From Shimia sp. (GTDB lineage Bacteria; Pseudomonadota; Alphaproteobacteria; Rhodobacterales; Rhodobacteraceae): a stretch of 64,000 nt of DNA. Below, piece by piece: positions 43,826 through 53,031 of this stretch. The stretch's first letter is position 1, and each line of letters starts with the position of its first letter. A program made the position numbers and the translations under genes. The notes below the pieces were generated by a model, which did not search any database, was not told where the DNA came from, and saw nothing but the letters and a program-made list of their open reading frames with translations. The stretch covers positions 1-64,000 of the forward strand of contig JAAENN010000275.1 in the NCBI GenBank assembly GCA_024224295.1, written 5' to 3'.

Positions 43826-45481
43826 ATGCAGGCAGATTATGTGATTGTTGGCGCTGGCTCAGCAGGATGTGCGATGGCGTACCGGCTTAGTGAGGCTGGC
43901 AAATCCGTACTGGTGATTGAGCATGGCGGCACTGACGCGGGGCCGTTTATTCAGATGCCGGCGGCGCTGAGCTATCCGATGAACATGAGGCTGTACGATT
44001 GGGGCTACAAAACTCTGCCGGAGCCGCATTTGGGCGGACGCACATTGGTCTGTCCGCGCGGCAAGGTGATTGGCGGGTCGAGTTCGATCAACGGCATGGT
44101 CTATGTTCGCGGGCACGCTGGCGACTATGACCATTGGGCCGAGAGCGGTGCCGATGGCTGGTCCTATGCGGACGTTCTGCCCTACTTCAAACGTATGGAG
44201 AATTGGCACGAGAGCGGGCAGGGCGGTGATGCGGATTGGCGCGGCTCTGATGGGCCGCTGCACATCAGCCGGGGGCCGCGCAACAACCCCTTGCACGGAG
44301 CTTTCGTCGAGGCCGGACGGCAGGCGGGATATCCGGTGACCAATGATTACAACGGGCAGCAGCAAGAAGGCTTCGGCCCGATGGATATGACCGTCTACAA
44401 AGGGCAGCGTTGGTCAGCGGCGAATGCCTATCTGAAGCCTGCTTTGAAGCGCGAGAACTGTGATCTTGTACGCGGTTTGGCGCGCAAGGTTGTAATGGAA
44501 AATGGCCGGGCCATAGGTGTGGAGATCGAGCGCGGCGGGCAGGTGCAAGTGATCCGTGCCAATGCCGAGGTGATCCTCTCGGCGTCTTCGTTGAACTCGC
44601 CAAAGCTGTTGATGTTGTCAGGCATTGGACCGGCGGCGCATCTGGCCGAGCATGGCATTGAGCTGGTCGCAGATCGCGCCGGTGTCGGGCAGAACCTGCA
44701 GGACCACCTTGAAGTCTATATGCAGATGGCCTGCAAGCAGCCGATCACGCTTTTCAAATACTGGAACCTGATTGGCAAAGGTCTGATTGGGGCGCAGTGG
44801 TTGTTCACCAAAACCGGACTTGGAGCCTCTAACCAGTTCGAAACCGCTGGGTTTATTCGCTCTCGCGCGGGGATTTCCTACCCCGACATCCAGTACCATT
44901 TCCTGCCAATTGCTGTGCGCTATGACGGGCAGGCCGCGGCCGAGGGGCATGGCTTTCAGGCGCATGTGGGGCCGATGCGGTCTCCGTCGCGGGGAGAAGT
45001 GACTTTGCAGTCGGCTGATCCGAAGGCCGCGCCAAATATCTTTTTCAACTACATGTCGACCGAGCAGGACTGGGAAGACTTCCGCGCCTGTATTCGTCTG
45101 ACGCGGGAGATTTTTGCACAGGAGGCGATGCAGCCGTTTGTGAAAAGTGAGATTCAGCCGGGTGCGGATTTGCAGACGGATGATGAAATCGACAGCTTTA
45201 TTCGCGAGCATGCAGAGAGCGCGTATCATCCCTGCGGCACCTGCAAAATGGGCAGCGTGGAAGACCCGAAAGCGGTTGTGGACAGCGAGTGCCGGGTGAT
45301 TGGCGTGGATGGGCTGCGTGTGGCGGACAGCTCGATTTTCCCACGCATCACGAACGGCAACCTGAATGGTCCTTCGATTATGACGGGTGAGAAGGCCTCT
45401 GATCACATTTTGGGGCGGCGGTTGCCGTCTTCCAATGCGGAACCGTGGTTCCACCCGGAGTGGGAAAATGCGCAGCGGTAA
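43826..45481 (+). CDS. betA: Choline dehydrogenase BetA
   Basis: Membrane-associated FAD enzyme of the GMC family that oxidises choline to betaine aldehyde, 551 residues. The FAD-binding start is [24 protein letters not shown] signatures are [27 protein letters not shown] and [18 protein letters not shown]. The active-site region [13 protein letters not shown] holds the catalytic histidine, and the second His/Asn is in [14 protein letters not shown]. Length is typical of BetA (about 550). Confidence 0.96.
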   Translation: MQADYVIVGAGSAGCAMAYRLSEAGKSVLVIEHGGTDAGPFIQMPAALSYPMNMRLYDWGYKTLPEPHLGGRTLVCPRGKVIGGSSSINGMVYVRGHAGDYDHWAESGADGWSYADVLPYFKRMENWHESGQGGDADWRGSDGPLHISRGPRNNPLHGAFVEAGRQAGYPVTNDYNGQQQEGFGPMDMTVYKGQRWSAANAYLKPALKRENCDLVRGLARKVVMENGRAIGVEIERGGQVQVIRANAEVILSASSLNSPKLLMLSGIGPAAHLAEHGIELVADRAGVGQNLQDHLEVYMQMACKQPITLFKYWNLIGKGLIGAQWLFTKTGLGASNQFETAGFIRSRAGISYPDIQYHFLPIAVRYDGQAAAEGHGFQAHVGPMRSPSRGEVTLQSADPKAAPNIFFNYMSTEQDWEDFRACIRLTREIFAQEAMQPFVKSEIQPGADLQTDDEIDSFIREHAESAYHPCGTCKMGSVEDPKAVVDSECRVIGVDGLRVADSSIFPRITNGNLNGPSIMTGEKASDHILGRRLPSSNAEPWFHPEWENAQR

Positions 45482-45506
45482 TACCTGTTTTCGAATGTGA
45501 TTTGAT

Positions 45507-45532
45507 CCGAGTCAAAGTGGGGAGAGACTCGG
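45507..45532 (+). terminator. Hairpin downstream of betA, possible terminator
   Basis: CCGAGTC (45507-45513) pairs with GACTCGG (45526-45532) across a 12-nt purine-rich loop, 26 nt after the betA stop. No T tract follows, so it may be only an mRNA-stabilising end. Confidence 0.4.
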
Positions 45533-45574
45533 CTGGTCTATGGTGTGTGTGACCTTAAAAACAGGAGCGAACAC

Positions 45575-45814
45575 ATGTCCAATACCCCACACGAGCTGGC
45601 CGCAGAATTCCCTGAATTTGTTGAGAAAATGCATGACTTAAAAGTCAGTGACAAACATTTTACTAAGCTGGCTGACGAATACCACGAGTTGAACCGCAAG
45701 GTGCATGCGGCGGAGACCAACGTAGCGCCGCGTGAAGAACTCTCTGAAGTGGACCTACGCAAGCGTCGCGGCGCGCTGAAAGACGAGATTTACGCTTATC
45801 TTAAAGCAAACTGA
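45575..45814 (+). CDS. YdcH/DUF465-family small protein
   Basis: Small cytoplasmic coiled-coil protein, 79 residues from ATG 45575. MSNTPHELAAEFPEFVEKMHDLKVSDKHF is the family signature, ending LKDEIYAYLK. AGGAG precedes the ATG. Role unknown across the family. Its 3' end overlaps the 3' end of the convergent hydrolase gene by 19 nt. Confidence 0.9.
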   Translation: MSNTPHELAAEFPEFVEKMHDLKVSDKHFTKLADEYHELNRKVHAAETNVAPREELSEVDLRKRRGALKDEIYAYLKAN

Positions 45815-46620
45815 TTGATGAACCTGGTCAGTTTTGGCCAGGTGTCGGTGCGCCACAGGCCGATGTGACCGGCGCCGGGGGCTTCGACAAACTCTTTTCT
45901 ATTGGATGGGGCGGCAGCGAAAATCTGTCGCCCCATTTCTATTGGGATGAGGTTGTCTTCAGATCCGTGCAAGATCAGTAAAGGCAAGGTGACGCTTTCG
46001 GCGCGAGAAAGGCTGTCCCATTGATTGGACAGGTGTTTTGTGAAGCTGCCATCGCCGGGATAGTGGTAGGCAGCCATGGCCTTGATGGAGGTGTAGGGCG
46101 CTTCCAAAAGGGTGGCGGCAGGCGTCATGCCGGCTTGAAGCGCTCCCAAAGCAACTGCGGCGCCGATGCTTTCACCGTATACCACCACAGGGGCCTGCAT
46201 TGGGCGGGCTAGGCTGTCGTAGATCGCAACCGTGTCGCTGATAAGTGCGGTCTCTTGCGGGGTGCCCGTGCTGCCGGAATAGCCACGATAGGCAGGGGCG
46301 ACAAGACCGTAGCCTTGCTGCAGCAGCAGATCAAATCGGGAGGCGCGATTGGCGAGATTGCCTGCGTTTCCATGTAAATAGAAGATCACTGGCTTACCGG
46401 GCGCAGGTGACGCGGTCCAGACAATCAGCTCTTGTTCGTCGTGATAGAAAACCTCTTCGGTCACGGCAGGGAGGTTGGTGTTGGCAGGGGAAACGCGGGT
46501 GTCATCCAAAGGGTAGATCATCAACCGTTCCAGCAGCGGCGCGGCAATCACTAACATAAAGGCAAAGACCACGCTAAAGGCGCAGAGCCGGAACAGGAAT
46601 TGCGCCAATCTAACCCACAT
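45796..46620 (-). CDS. Alpha/beta hydrolase (BEM46/YfhR-like, membrane-anchored)
   Basis: Serine hydrolase of 274 residues. An N-terminal membrane anchor (residues about 6-30, LFRLCAFSVVFAFMLVIAAPLL) is followed by the hydrolase core: oxyanion FYLHGNAGNLANR, nucleophile elbow VYGESIGAAVALG, acid in LHGSEDNLIPIEMG and histidine in GAGHIGLW. An upstream ATG at 46650 would add ten residues. It overlaps the end of the pccR gene, so it may be transcribed with it. Substrate unknown. Confidence 0.87.
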   Translation of the reverse strand: MWVRLAQFLFRLCAFSVVFAFMLVIAAPLLERLMIYPLDDTRVSPANTNLPAVTEEVFYHDEQELIVWTASPAPGKPVIFYLHGNAGNLANRASRFDLLLQQGYGLVAPAYRGYSGSTGTPQETALISDTVAIYDSLARPMQAPVVVYGESIGAAVALGALQAGMTPAATLLEAPYTSIKAMAAYHYPGDGSFTKHLSNQWDSLSRAESVTLPLLILHGSEDNLIPIEMGRQIFAAAPSNRKEFVEAPGAGHIGLWRTDTWPKLTRFINQFALR

Positions 46621-48010
46621 CGTAGGGCAGCACGCCGCGGGCGTTTTCATTGATGGTCAAGCGGCGCTCCAGTGGTGGTACGGAGCGCTGGTGACAATGG
46701 GTGCGTTCACAGATGCGGCAGGAAATACCAATGGGTTCAAAGGCCTGCGGGTTGTCGAGTTCCATATGGTCCGCATACACCAGCGCGTCGGCGTGGCGAA
46801 TTTCACAGCCCAATGCGATGGCGTAGCGGCGTACAGGTGCACCGAAGTGCCCACCGGATTTAGAGACATCTCGCGCAAGGGAAATGTAACGCACGCCATC
46901 TGGGGTTTCCGCCAATTGGCGTAAGAAGCGCCCCGGGGTTTCAAAGGCGCGGTGCACATTCCAGAGCGGACAAGCGCCGCCAAAACGAGCAAATTGCAGG
47001 CGGGTGGCGGAGTGGCGTTTGGTGATGGTGCCAGCTTGATCCACGCGCACAAAAAAGAAGGGAATGCCTTTGTTTCCGGGGCGTTGCAGGGTGGAAAGCC
47101 GGTGAGCGACTTGCTCGATTGAGGCGCCGAAACGGTTGGATAGGAGTTCCAGATCGTGGCGGGTTTCGCGGGCGACTTCGAGAAAGGTGCCGTAGGGCAT
47201 GAGGGCAGCGCCGGCATAGTAGTTGGCGAGGCCGATTTTTGCGATGGAACGGGCGGCGTCGGATTGGAAGCGGGCGAAGTCCAGCGTGGCCTCGAGCAGC
47301 TTGCCGTTTTGGAGGAGGGCGACTTGCAGAAGAAGTTGAAATGTCTGGGTTTCTGGCTGGGCGTAGCGGGAGATTTGCAGGCGTTGGTGTTCGGCGTCGT
47401 AATGGCGCAGTTGATCGATATCGGTGAAGGCGACTGAAATGCCTGTTTCTTTGAGTGTTGCGAGGGCGGCTGCGCGGATTCCTCCGTGCGTAACTGCGCC
47501 CTGTGCGAACCGTTCGGCGGCGTGGTCGACGGCATCTATGTAGTTGTCACAATAGTGAAAAAAGTCTCTGACCTCATCCCAAGGGCTGGCCTGCATTTGC
47601 ACGTCTTGGCGGCCCAAGGCCTCGTCGAGGGAGGCGAGTCGTTCGTGGGTTTGGCGGTAGGCGCGGTGCAGTTCAAGGAATGCGCGGGCAAGGGCAGGCG
47701 CGTTGGAGGCGGTGAGGCGGAGGTCGGCCAGCGGCGCGGAGGTTTCGGCGAGGACCGGATCGGCCAGAGCTTCGCGCATGTCAGAGACCAAGCGTTCGCT
47801 GTCACCTGTACTTAACTCTGTGACATCTAAGCCAAACTCCTGTGCCAGAGCCAAAACGACCGTGGTGGAAACCGGGCGGTTGTTGTTCTCCATCTGGTTC
47901 AAATAGGGCAGGGAGACCCCAAGTTTTTGGGCGAAGTCCTTCTGGGTCAGAGTCAGTCTGGTGCGGATTTCGCGTAGTTTGGCGCCTGCGTAGAGCTTTT
48001 GCGTGGGCAT
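46610..48010 (-). CDS. pccR: Short-chain fatty acyl-CoA regulator, PccR (ScfR family)
   Basis: Transcription regulator of propionyl-CoA metabolism, 466 residues from ATG 48010 (MPTQKLYAGAKLREIRTRL). An N-terminal XRE-type HTH (LTLTQKDFAQKLGVSLPYLNQMENNNRPVS) is followed by the IrrE-N-like domain and the ScfR C-terminal domain with cysteines CRICERTHC. In Rhodobacter sphaeroides the homologue PccR controls propionyl-CoA carboxylase genes and senses acyl-CoA. The adjacent pccB, pccA and scpA genes make the same role likely here. TTTGCAAA-type sites lie in its own upstream region. An ATG at 48052 is an unlikely longer start. Confidence 0.92.
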   Translation of the reverse strand: MPTQKLYAGAKLREIRTRLTLTQKDFAQKLGVSLPYLNQMENNNRPVSTTVVLALAQEFGLDVTELSTGDSERLVSDMREALADPVLAETSAPLADLRLTASNAPALARAFLELHRAYRQTHERLASLDEALGRQDVQMQASPWDEVRDFFHYCDNYIDAVDHAAERFAQGAVTHGGIRAAALATLKETGISVAFTDIDQLRHYDAEHQRLQISRYAQPETQTFQLLLQVALLQNGKLLEATLDFARFQSDAARSIAKIGLANYYAGAALMPYGTFLEVARETRHDLELLSNRFGASIEQVAHRLSTLQRPGNKGIPFFFVRVDQAGTITKRHSATRLQFARFGGACPLWNVHRAFETPGRFLRQLAETPDGVRYISLARDVSKSGGHFGAPVRRYAIALGCEIRHADALVYADHMELDNPQAFEPIGISCRICERTHCHQRSVPPLERRLTINENARGVLPYDVG

Positions 48011-48024
48011 GGAATCCTCCCGGC

Positions 48025-48053
48025 TTGCATAGCTGCAAAGATAGCTTTGCAAA
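48025..48053. promoter_or_regulatory. Probable PccR site upstream of pccR (autoregulation)
   Basis: The segment contains TTGCATAG, GCTGCAAA (48032-48039) and a perfect TTTGCAAA palindrome (48046-48053), starting 14 bp before the pccR start codon. As I recall, PccR of R. sphaeroides recognises paired TTTGCAAA elements; the spacing here (6 bp between the last two) is not identical to the published pair. Confidence 0.65.
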
Positions 48054-48126
48054 GTCGTGGGCGCCAGAGGGCAAAACAGGCTGCGGCGTTTGATCGTTAA
48101 CCTGTGGTTTTGGTGCCGGTTTTGAC

Positions 48127-48148
48127 GTCGGTATCGCGTCGGTATCGC
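48127..48148. repeat. Exact tandem 11-bp repeat, GTCGGTATCGC x 2
   Basis: Two perfect head-to-tail copies in the gap between the MFS exporter end (48239) and the pccR start. The unit recurs in degenerate form at 31270. The period equals about one helical turn. Function unknown. Confidence 0.7.
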
Positions 48149-48238
48149 GGCTGTTTTGCAGAGGTGCGGATTTTGAGGCCGCAGCGGTTAACGCGCAGGC
48201 ATAAGAGCGCGGTGATAAGCTTTGAAGCAGAGGGAAGG

Positions 48239-49453
48239 TTAGGCGGCGATGTATTTTTCGCGGCGGACGACCATGAGAATGGAAGTCACGCCAAGCACCG
48301 AGGTTGCAAACATCAGCCACAGGAGCGGGAAGGCGCCCGTTTCTGGGGTAAGCAGTGCCCCAGCGAGGGCGGAGAGAGCCGCGCCGCCGCCGATCATGAT
48401 CGCTCCGGTGAGGCCGGAGGCTGTACCGGCGAGGTGCGGGCGGACGGACAAGGCGCCTGCGGTGGCGTTGGGGATGGCAAGACCGTTGCCGATGCCAACA
48501 AAAGTCATGAAGCCGAAGAAGATTTCGGCGGACCCAAAGCCCATGGCGAAGATCGACAGGGACGCGCCAACGCCCAGACCACAGATGGTGCAACCTGCCA
48601 TGACCATGCGATTGATGCCGAACCGTGCGGAGTAACGACCGGACAGAAAGTTACCAATGAAATAGCCAACGGCAGGAGCGCCGAAGTAAATGCCCATCTG
48701 TGCCGCGCTCATACCAAAGAGTTCTGTCGCCACAAACGGGGCTCCACCAAGATAGGCAAAGAACGCGCCAGAGGTGAAGCAATTGGCCAGAGAATAGCCC
48801 CAGAATCGGGGGCTTGTCAGGAGTTCGGGATATTCGCGGAACTGTTGGCCAAGTGTGAGGACGCTGCTTGATTTGGTTTCGCCCAGATCGCGGTAGGTCA
48901 GCCAAAAGATCGCAACGCCGGTGGCAAATAGGAGCCAAAAGCTGGCTTGCCATCCAAAGGCGCTGTCCAGAAGGCCGCCAAGGGCAGGGCCAAGCATCGG
49001 CACCACGGTCATGCCCATGGTGACATACCCAATCATTGAGGCGGCTTCGTCAGCGGAGACCATGTCGCGCACCACGGCGCGGGACAGAACCATGGCAACA
49101 ACAACGGCGGCTTGCAGCATGCGGAAGGTCAGGAAGATGGCGGCGTTTGGTGCGTAGATGCAGCCAATGGTGGCCGCCAAGAATATCGCAAGACCTGCGA
49201 GTATCACTGGGCGACGACCAAGTTTGTCGCTGATTGGTCCGACGACAATTTGTAGGACGGCGTTGACGGCAAGATAGACCGCGATGGAGAGCTGCATCAC
49301 GCCATAGTCGGTGCCGAAATACTCGGTCATCGACGGCAGACTGGGCAAGAAGATGTTCATGCACAGCGCGGAGACCCCGGCCAGCAGGATCAATGTAAAG
49401 ATATTTGGCGGTGTGCTTCGGTCGAGAAATTGACCACGTGCTAGGCTGCTCAT
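48239..49453 (-). CDS. MFS multidrug exporter, Bcr/CflA family
   Basis: Twelve-helix drug/H+ antiporter, 404 residues from ATG 49453 (MSSLARGQFLDRSTPPNIFTLILLAGVSAL). Motif A-like GPISDKLGRRPVILAG follows span 2, and the Bcr motif ALGGLLDSAFGWQASFWLL follows span 5, both typical of the family. It lies between pccR and pccB on the minus strand. Its start region shares the 217-nt divergent promoter with pccB, so PccR may also affect it. Substrate unknown. Confidence 0.92.
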   Translation of the reverse strand: MSSLARGQFLDRSTPPNIFTLILLAGVSALCMNIFLPSLPSMTEYFGTDYGVMQLSIAVYLAVNAVLQIVVGPISDKLGRRPVILAGLAIFLAATIGCIYAPNAAIFLTFRMLQAAVVVAMVLSRAVVRDMVSADEAASMIGYVTMGMTVVPMLGPALGGLLDSAFGWQASFWLLFATGVAIFWLTYRDLGETKSSSVLTLGQQFREYPELLTSPRFWGYSLANCFTSGAFFAYLGGAPFVATELFGMSAAQMGIYFGAPAVGYFIGNFLSGRYSARFGINRMVMAGCTICGLGVGASLSIFAMGFGSAEIFFGFMTFVGIGNGLAIPNATAGALSVRPHLAGTASGLTGAIMIGGGAALSALAGALLTPETGAFPLLWLMFATSVLGVTSILMVVRREKYIAA

Positions 49454-49670
49454 CGCTAAGAGGTAGGAGTGCGCAAAGCAAATGTCCATGGATTAATTTC
49501 ATTTGTGAACTATTTGCTGATTTGCAATTCGCACGAGGTTCATTTTCTGGAGTTTGCAAATTTGCCGGAAAATTCTTTTGCGGTTGCGGCAAGCCGCCTA
49601 TGGTGCTCCGCAAAGCTTTTGGGGGCAGTGCATTCTTTGCCTGCCCAAATCGACGAATGAGGGCCGTGCC
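49454..49670. promoter_or_regulatory. pccB/MFS divergent control region packed with TTTGC/GCAAA pentamers
   Basis: About nine copies of TTTGC or its complement GCAAA fall between 49473 and 49640: GCAAAGCAAA (49473-49482), TTTGCTGA and TTTGCAAT back to back (49513-49528), TTTGCAAA then TTTGC (49553-49565), TTTGC (49577), GCAAA (49610), TTTGC (49636). Random expectation is well under one. This is the likely PccR binding cluster. Confidence 0.75.
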
Positions 49671-51203
49671 ATGAAAGACATTCTGCAACAGTTGGAAGAG
49701 CGCCGCGAGGTTGCGCGTTTGGGTGGCGGTCAGCGCCGGATCGACAGTCAGCACGCCAAAGGCAAGCTGACCGCACGTGAGCGAATTGAGCTGCTGTTGG
49801 ACGAAGGCAGCTTTGAAGAGTTTGACATGTTCAAAACCCATCGCTGCACTGAATTTGGCATGGAAGAACAGAGGCCTGCGGGTGACGGCGTGATCACCGG
49901 CTGGGGCACTATTAACGGCCGTATGGTCTATGTCTTCTCGCAAGATTTCACCGTGTTTGGGGGGTCTTTGTCGGAAACTCACGCGCAGAAGATCTGTAAG
50001 ATTCAGGACATGGCGATTCAGAACGGCGCGCCAATCATTGGCCTGAACGACTCAGGCGGTGCGCGTATTCAGGAAGGCGTCGACTCGCTCGCGGGCTACG
50101 CAGAAGTGTTCCAGCGCAACATCATGGCGTCCGGTGTGGTACCGCAGATTTCCGTGATCATGGGGCCATGTGCCGGTGGTGCGGTGTATTCGCCTGCGAT
50201 GACCGATTTCATCTTCATGGTGAAAGATACGTCTTATATGTTTGTGACCGGTCCCGACGTTGTGAAGACCGTGACCAATGAGGTTGTGACCGCCGAAGAA
50301 CTGGGCGGGGCGTCGACACACACCAAAAAGTCCTCGGTCGCCGATGGCGCGTTTGAGAATGACGTGGAGGCGTTGGCCGAAGTGCGTCGGTTGGTGGATT
50401 TCTTGCCGCTTAACAATCGTGAGAAACCTCCAGTGCGTCCGTTCTTTGATGAGCCGGGGCGGGTCGAGAAGTCTTTGGACACGTTGGTGCCGGAGAACGC
50501 TAACACCCCGTATGACATGAAAGAGCTGATTGCCAAGATTGGCGATGAAGGCGATTTCTTTGAGATTCAGGAAGATTACGCCAAGAACATCATCACCGGC
50601 TTCATGCGCCTTGAGGGGCAGACCGTGGGTGTGGTGGCGAACCAACCGATGGTGCTGGCAGGGTGTCTGGACATCGACAGCTCCCGGAAGGCGGCGCGGT
50701 TTGTGCGCTTCTGTGACTGTTTTGAAATTCCGATCCTGACGCTGGTGGATGTGCCGGGCTTCTTGCCGGGAACCTCACAGGAATACGGTGGCGTGATCAA
50801 GCACGGTGCGAAGTTGCTGTTTGCCTATGGTGAAGCGACGGTGCCAAAGGTGACCGTGATCACGCGGAAAGCCTATGGCGGAGCCTATGACGTGATGGCG
50901 TCCAAGCACCTGCGCGGTGATTTCAACTACGCCTGGCCAACCGCAGAGATCGCGGTGATGGGCGCCAAGGGCGCAACCGAGATCATTCACCGTGCGGATC
51001 TGGGGGATGCTGAGAAAATTGCGGCCCATACACAAGACTATGAAGACCGGTTTGCGACGCCGTTTGTGGCAGCAGAGCGTGGCTTTATCGACGAAGTGAT
51101 CATGCCGCAGAGCACGCGGAAACGGGTGAGCCGGGCGTTTGCAAGCCTGCGGAACAAAAAGCTCGAGAACCCGTGGAAAAAGCACGACAACATTCCGCTG
51201 TAA
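49671..51203 (+). CDS. pccB: Propionyl-CoA carboxylase, beta (carboxyltransferase) subunit
   Basis: Transfers CO2 from carboxybiotin to propionyl-CoA, giving (S)-methylmalonyl-CoA. 510 residues from ATG 49671 ([20 protein letters not shown]). Biotin-carboxyltransferase motifs: [82 protein letters not shown] (acyl-CoA/biotin pocket), and the C-terminal [10 protein letters not shown]. It works with PccA, encoded 2.9 kb downstream. Regulated by PccR via the upstream pentamer cluster. Confidence 0.97.
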   Translation: MKDILQQLEERREVARLGGGQRRIDSQHAKGKLTARERIELLLDEGSFEEFDMFKTHRCTEFGMEEQRPAGDGVITGWGTINGRMVYVFSQDFTVFGGSLSETHAQKICKIQDMAIQNGAPIIGLNDSGGARIQEGVDSLAGYAEVFQRNIMASGVVPQISVIMGPCAGGAVYSPAMTDFIFMVKDTSYMFVTGPDVVKTVTNEVVTAEELGGASTHTKKSSVADGAFENDVEALAEVRRLVDFLPLNNREKPPVRPFFDEPGRVEKSLDTLVPENANTPYDMKELIAKIGDEGDFFEIQEDYAKNIITGFMRLEGQTVGVVANQPMVLAGCLDIDSSRKAARFVRFCDCFEIPILTLVDVPGFLPGTSQEYGGVIKHGAKLLFAYGEATVPKVTVITRKAYGGAYDVMASKHLRGDFNYAWPTAEIAVMGAKGATEIIHRADLGDAEKIAAHTQDYEDRFATPFVAAERGFIDEVIMPQSTRKRVSRAFASLRNKKLENPWKKHDNIPL

Positions 51204-51252
51204 GTGTCGTATAGGTGGAGCCACTAGAAGTCTCTACAAGGATAAATAGACT

Positions 51253-51678
51253 ATGCGTTTTCTAACTTTTGCGTCTTGCGTTCTGTTTGCGATGCCTCTG
51301 GCGGCTCAAGCCCAGAGTTGTCGCGGAATCCAATCATTGGATTTGGGCAATGGAAGCAAGGCATGTGTTGTCAAAATTGAACAAGGAGCTATCACGACAA
51401 CCCGATCGCGAGATGACGGAGCAAGCACGCAGACCAGGCGCAATGCGCAACCAATGGTCGGGGCGGTGATGTCCGGTGCTGTGCCGACAAAGCGCGGGAC
51501 CATCAAAAAGCAGATGGTTGCGATGTGCAAAGCCACCCAGGCTAAAGTTGGTGAGCAATTTGCGGGCCAAAAATACAACCGAGTCATTTTGGTGATGGAT
51601 TGGACGAAAGCCGGCGGCAAGGTTGAGGCTGGTTTTTCATCGGACAAATGCAAGGGGTTTCAGTTCTTTGCCAGCTAA
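51253..51678 (+). CDS. Exported hypothetical protein, 141 aa
   Basis: Not recognised. A signal peptide (MRFLTFASCVLFAMPLAAQA) is followed by a basic mature domain with a few cysteines (SCRG, KACVVKIE, MCKAT, DKCKGF) that may pair in the periplasm. It lies 49 nt after pccB. Shine-Dalgarno AAGGA is about ten bases before the ATG. A role in propionate metabolism is not suggested by the sequence. Confidence 0.7.
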   Translation: MRFLTFASCVLFAMPLAAQAQSCRGIQSLDLGNGSKACVVKIEQGAITTTRSRDDGASTQTRRNAQPMVGAVMSGAVPTKRGTIKKQMVAMCKATQAKVGEQFAGQKYNRVILVMDWTKAGGKVEAGFSSDKCKGFQFFAS

Positions 51679-51756
51679 AGCGACATATCAATTTGCCTTT
51701 GCGCCCGCCGCTCGTGCGGCGGGCTACTTTTGGCGCATTGATGCAGGCGAAGCCCT

Positions 51757-52110
51757 ATGAGAAAGAGCCGCTGGCATATCCAAAGGGACGGCGACTCGCT
51801 GATTATGAGTCGTCGTCTTCCAGTGCGCTGGGATGTGGCGGCGGAGGTTACTTTGCCGGATGCCGGCTTGTTGCGCACCGCGCAGCAGGTGCGTCAGGAT
51901 ATGTGGCGGGCATTGCAGGACTTGCGCGGTTTCGCGCCCACCGTTGAGGTGCGGCGCGAGGCGGGGCGGTTGCATGTAAGGGCAGGCGGTTCGGTTGAAG
52001 GGGCTGTGTCTAAAGCACACGCGCAGGCTGTGATATCGGAGATTTTGGCCTGCCCTGAGCGACAGGGTCGTTGGCGGCGGTTTGCGCAACACCGGAGTGC
52101 GTCATCATGA
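51757..52110 (+). CDS. Conserved hypothetical protein, 117 aa, in the pcc locus
   Basis: Not recognised. Small soluble, arginine-rich protein without signal peptide. Its stop overlaps the ATG of the DUF6497-like gene by four bases, which argues for a real, co-expressed gene. Rhodobacteraceae pcc loci commonly contain such small genes between pccB and pccA. An internal ATG at 51805 is an alternative start. Confidence 0.6.
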   Translation: MRKSRWHIQRDGDSLIMSRRLPVRWDVAAEVTLPDAGLLRTAQQVRQDMWRALQDLRGFAPTVEVRREAGRLHVRAGGSVEGAVSKAHAQAVISEILACPERQGRWRRFAQHRSASS

Positions 52111-52601
52111 AAATTGTGACGCAAGGTAAGGCGGTTACGCAAAAAACTTTCGCCCAACGCACATTTTTTGGAGCTTTTACAAAAGAACTGTGCAAGCGTA
52201 CGACTCAACTTATGCTATCCGCCGCGTTTGGAGGGGCCCTTTTGGGCGCGGCCACGGCTGGGGTTTTGGAGGAGACCCCGGTCGTGCCCTCAGGCAACGA
52301 TCTCCATCTTCAAGAAATTCTCTACGAAGTGCGCGCCGACGAAAGCCGTGTGGCGCGGTTCCGGTATATCATGCCGCTGATCCGTCAGGGCGTAGAGTTC
52401 ATGGATATCGAAGACGACTTCTTTCACCTGTGCATTGGCGTCGCGGTGCCGTATCTCGCCATTCAGGAAGAAACAGTCGATCAGGTGATTATTTCCATGG
52501 CGGACAGAGAAACCACATTTGGCGAGACCACACAGGTGGCGACGCAGTTTTTTGAGGCATTCAGCGTGCAGGATGGCACCTGTATCTGGGAGGGCTTCTG
52601 A
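52107..52601 (+). CDS. DUF6497-like exported protein
   Basis: 164 residues, with a hydrophobic N-terminal segment (LMLSAAFGGALLGAATAGVL, about residues 33-52) that should act as a signal or anchor. The mature part has the pattern I recall for the family: VPSGNDLHLQEILYE, FRYIMPLI, FHLCIGVAVPYL, QVIISMADRETTFGE, TQFFEAFSVQDGTCIWEGF. Members are found in Rhodobacteraceae near pcc genes; some are mislabelled acetolactate synthase. Function unknown. The N-terminal 30 residues before the hydrophobic stretch are long for a signal, so the start could be internal. Confidence 0.75.
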   Translation: MKIVTQGKAVTQKTFAQRTFFGAFTKELCKRTTQLMLSAAFGGALLGAATAGVLEETPVVPSGNDLHLQEILYEVRADESRVARFRYIMPLIRQGVEFMDIEDDFFHLCIGVAVPYLAIQEETVDQVIISMADRETTFGETTQVATQFFEAFSVQDGTCIWEGF

Positions 52602-52803
52602 TGACACCACTAGATATTGTTAACAGTCAGACCGATGAGCAAGGTATTGCGACTTTGCGGTCACAGCGCATGAGCTTGGCCGCGTATCTGTATCTTTTTG
52701 CAGAAGATTTGCGTAACCTGCGCGCATGTCCCCAACTTGGGGCAATGAGGCAGGCTGGGCAAATCCGCCCGGTTTGGACGTTAAACAAAGAATGGAGAAC
52801 AAG

Positions 52804-52950
52804 ATGTCCAAGAGCATCAAGTCATTCCTGGCAATCGGCCTCGTGGCACTGGTTGCAGCTTGCGGCCAAGACGAGCCGCTTGAAGAATATGTTGTGGTCG
52901 ACCCAGAGCCGATCTCGACTGAGCCGACCTACACCGGCAAATACAAGTAA
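52804..52950 (+). CDS. Small lipoprotein, 48 aa
   Basis: Tiny secreted lipoprotein (start MSKSIKSFLAIGLVALVAACGQ). The lipobox LVAAC marks the lipidated cysteine at about residue 20, and the mature 29 residues are acidic and proline-rich, ending TYTGKYK. GGAG lies six bases before ATG 52804. Conserved end of this type is common in Rhodobacteraceae. Role unknown. Confidence 0.82.
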   Translation: MSKSIKSFLAIGLVALVAACGQDEPLEEYVVVDPEPISTEPTYTGKYK

Positions 52951-53031
52951 GGCCTCGCGCCTGACAGGTGAACAGGCCACGCGGCCTGTTCACACCCGCG
53001 CCACATCCTCTCAGATCCGGAGGGCCGTGGC

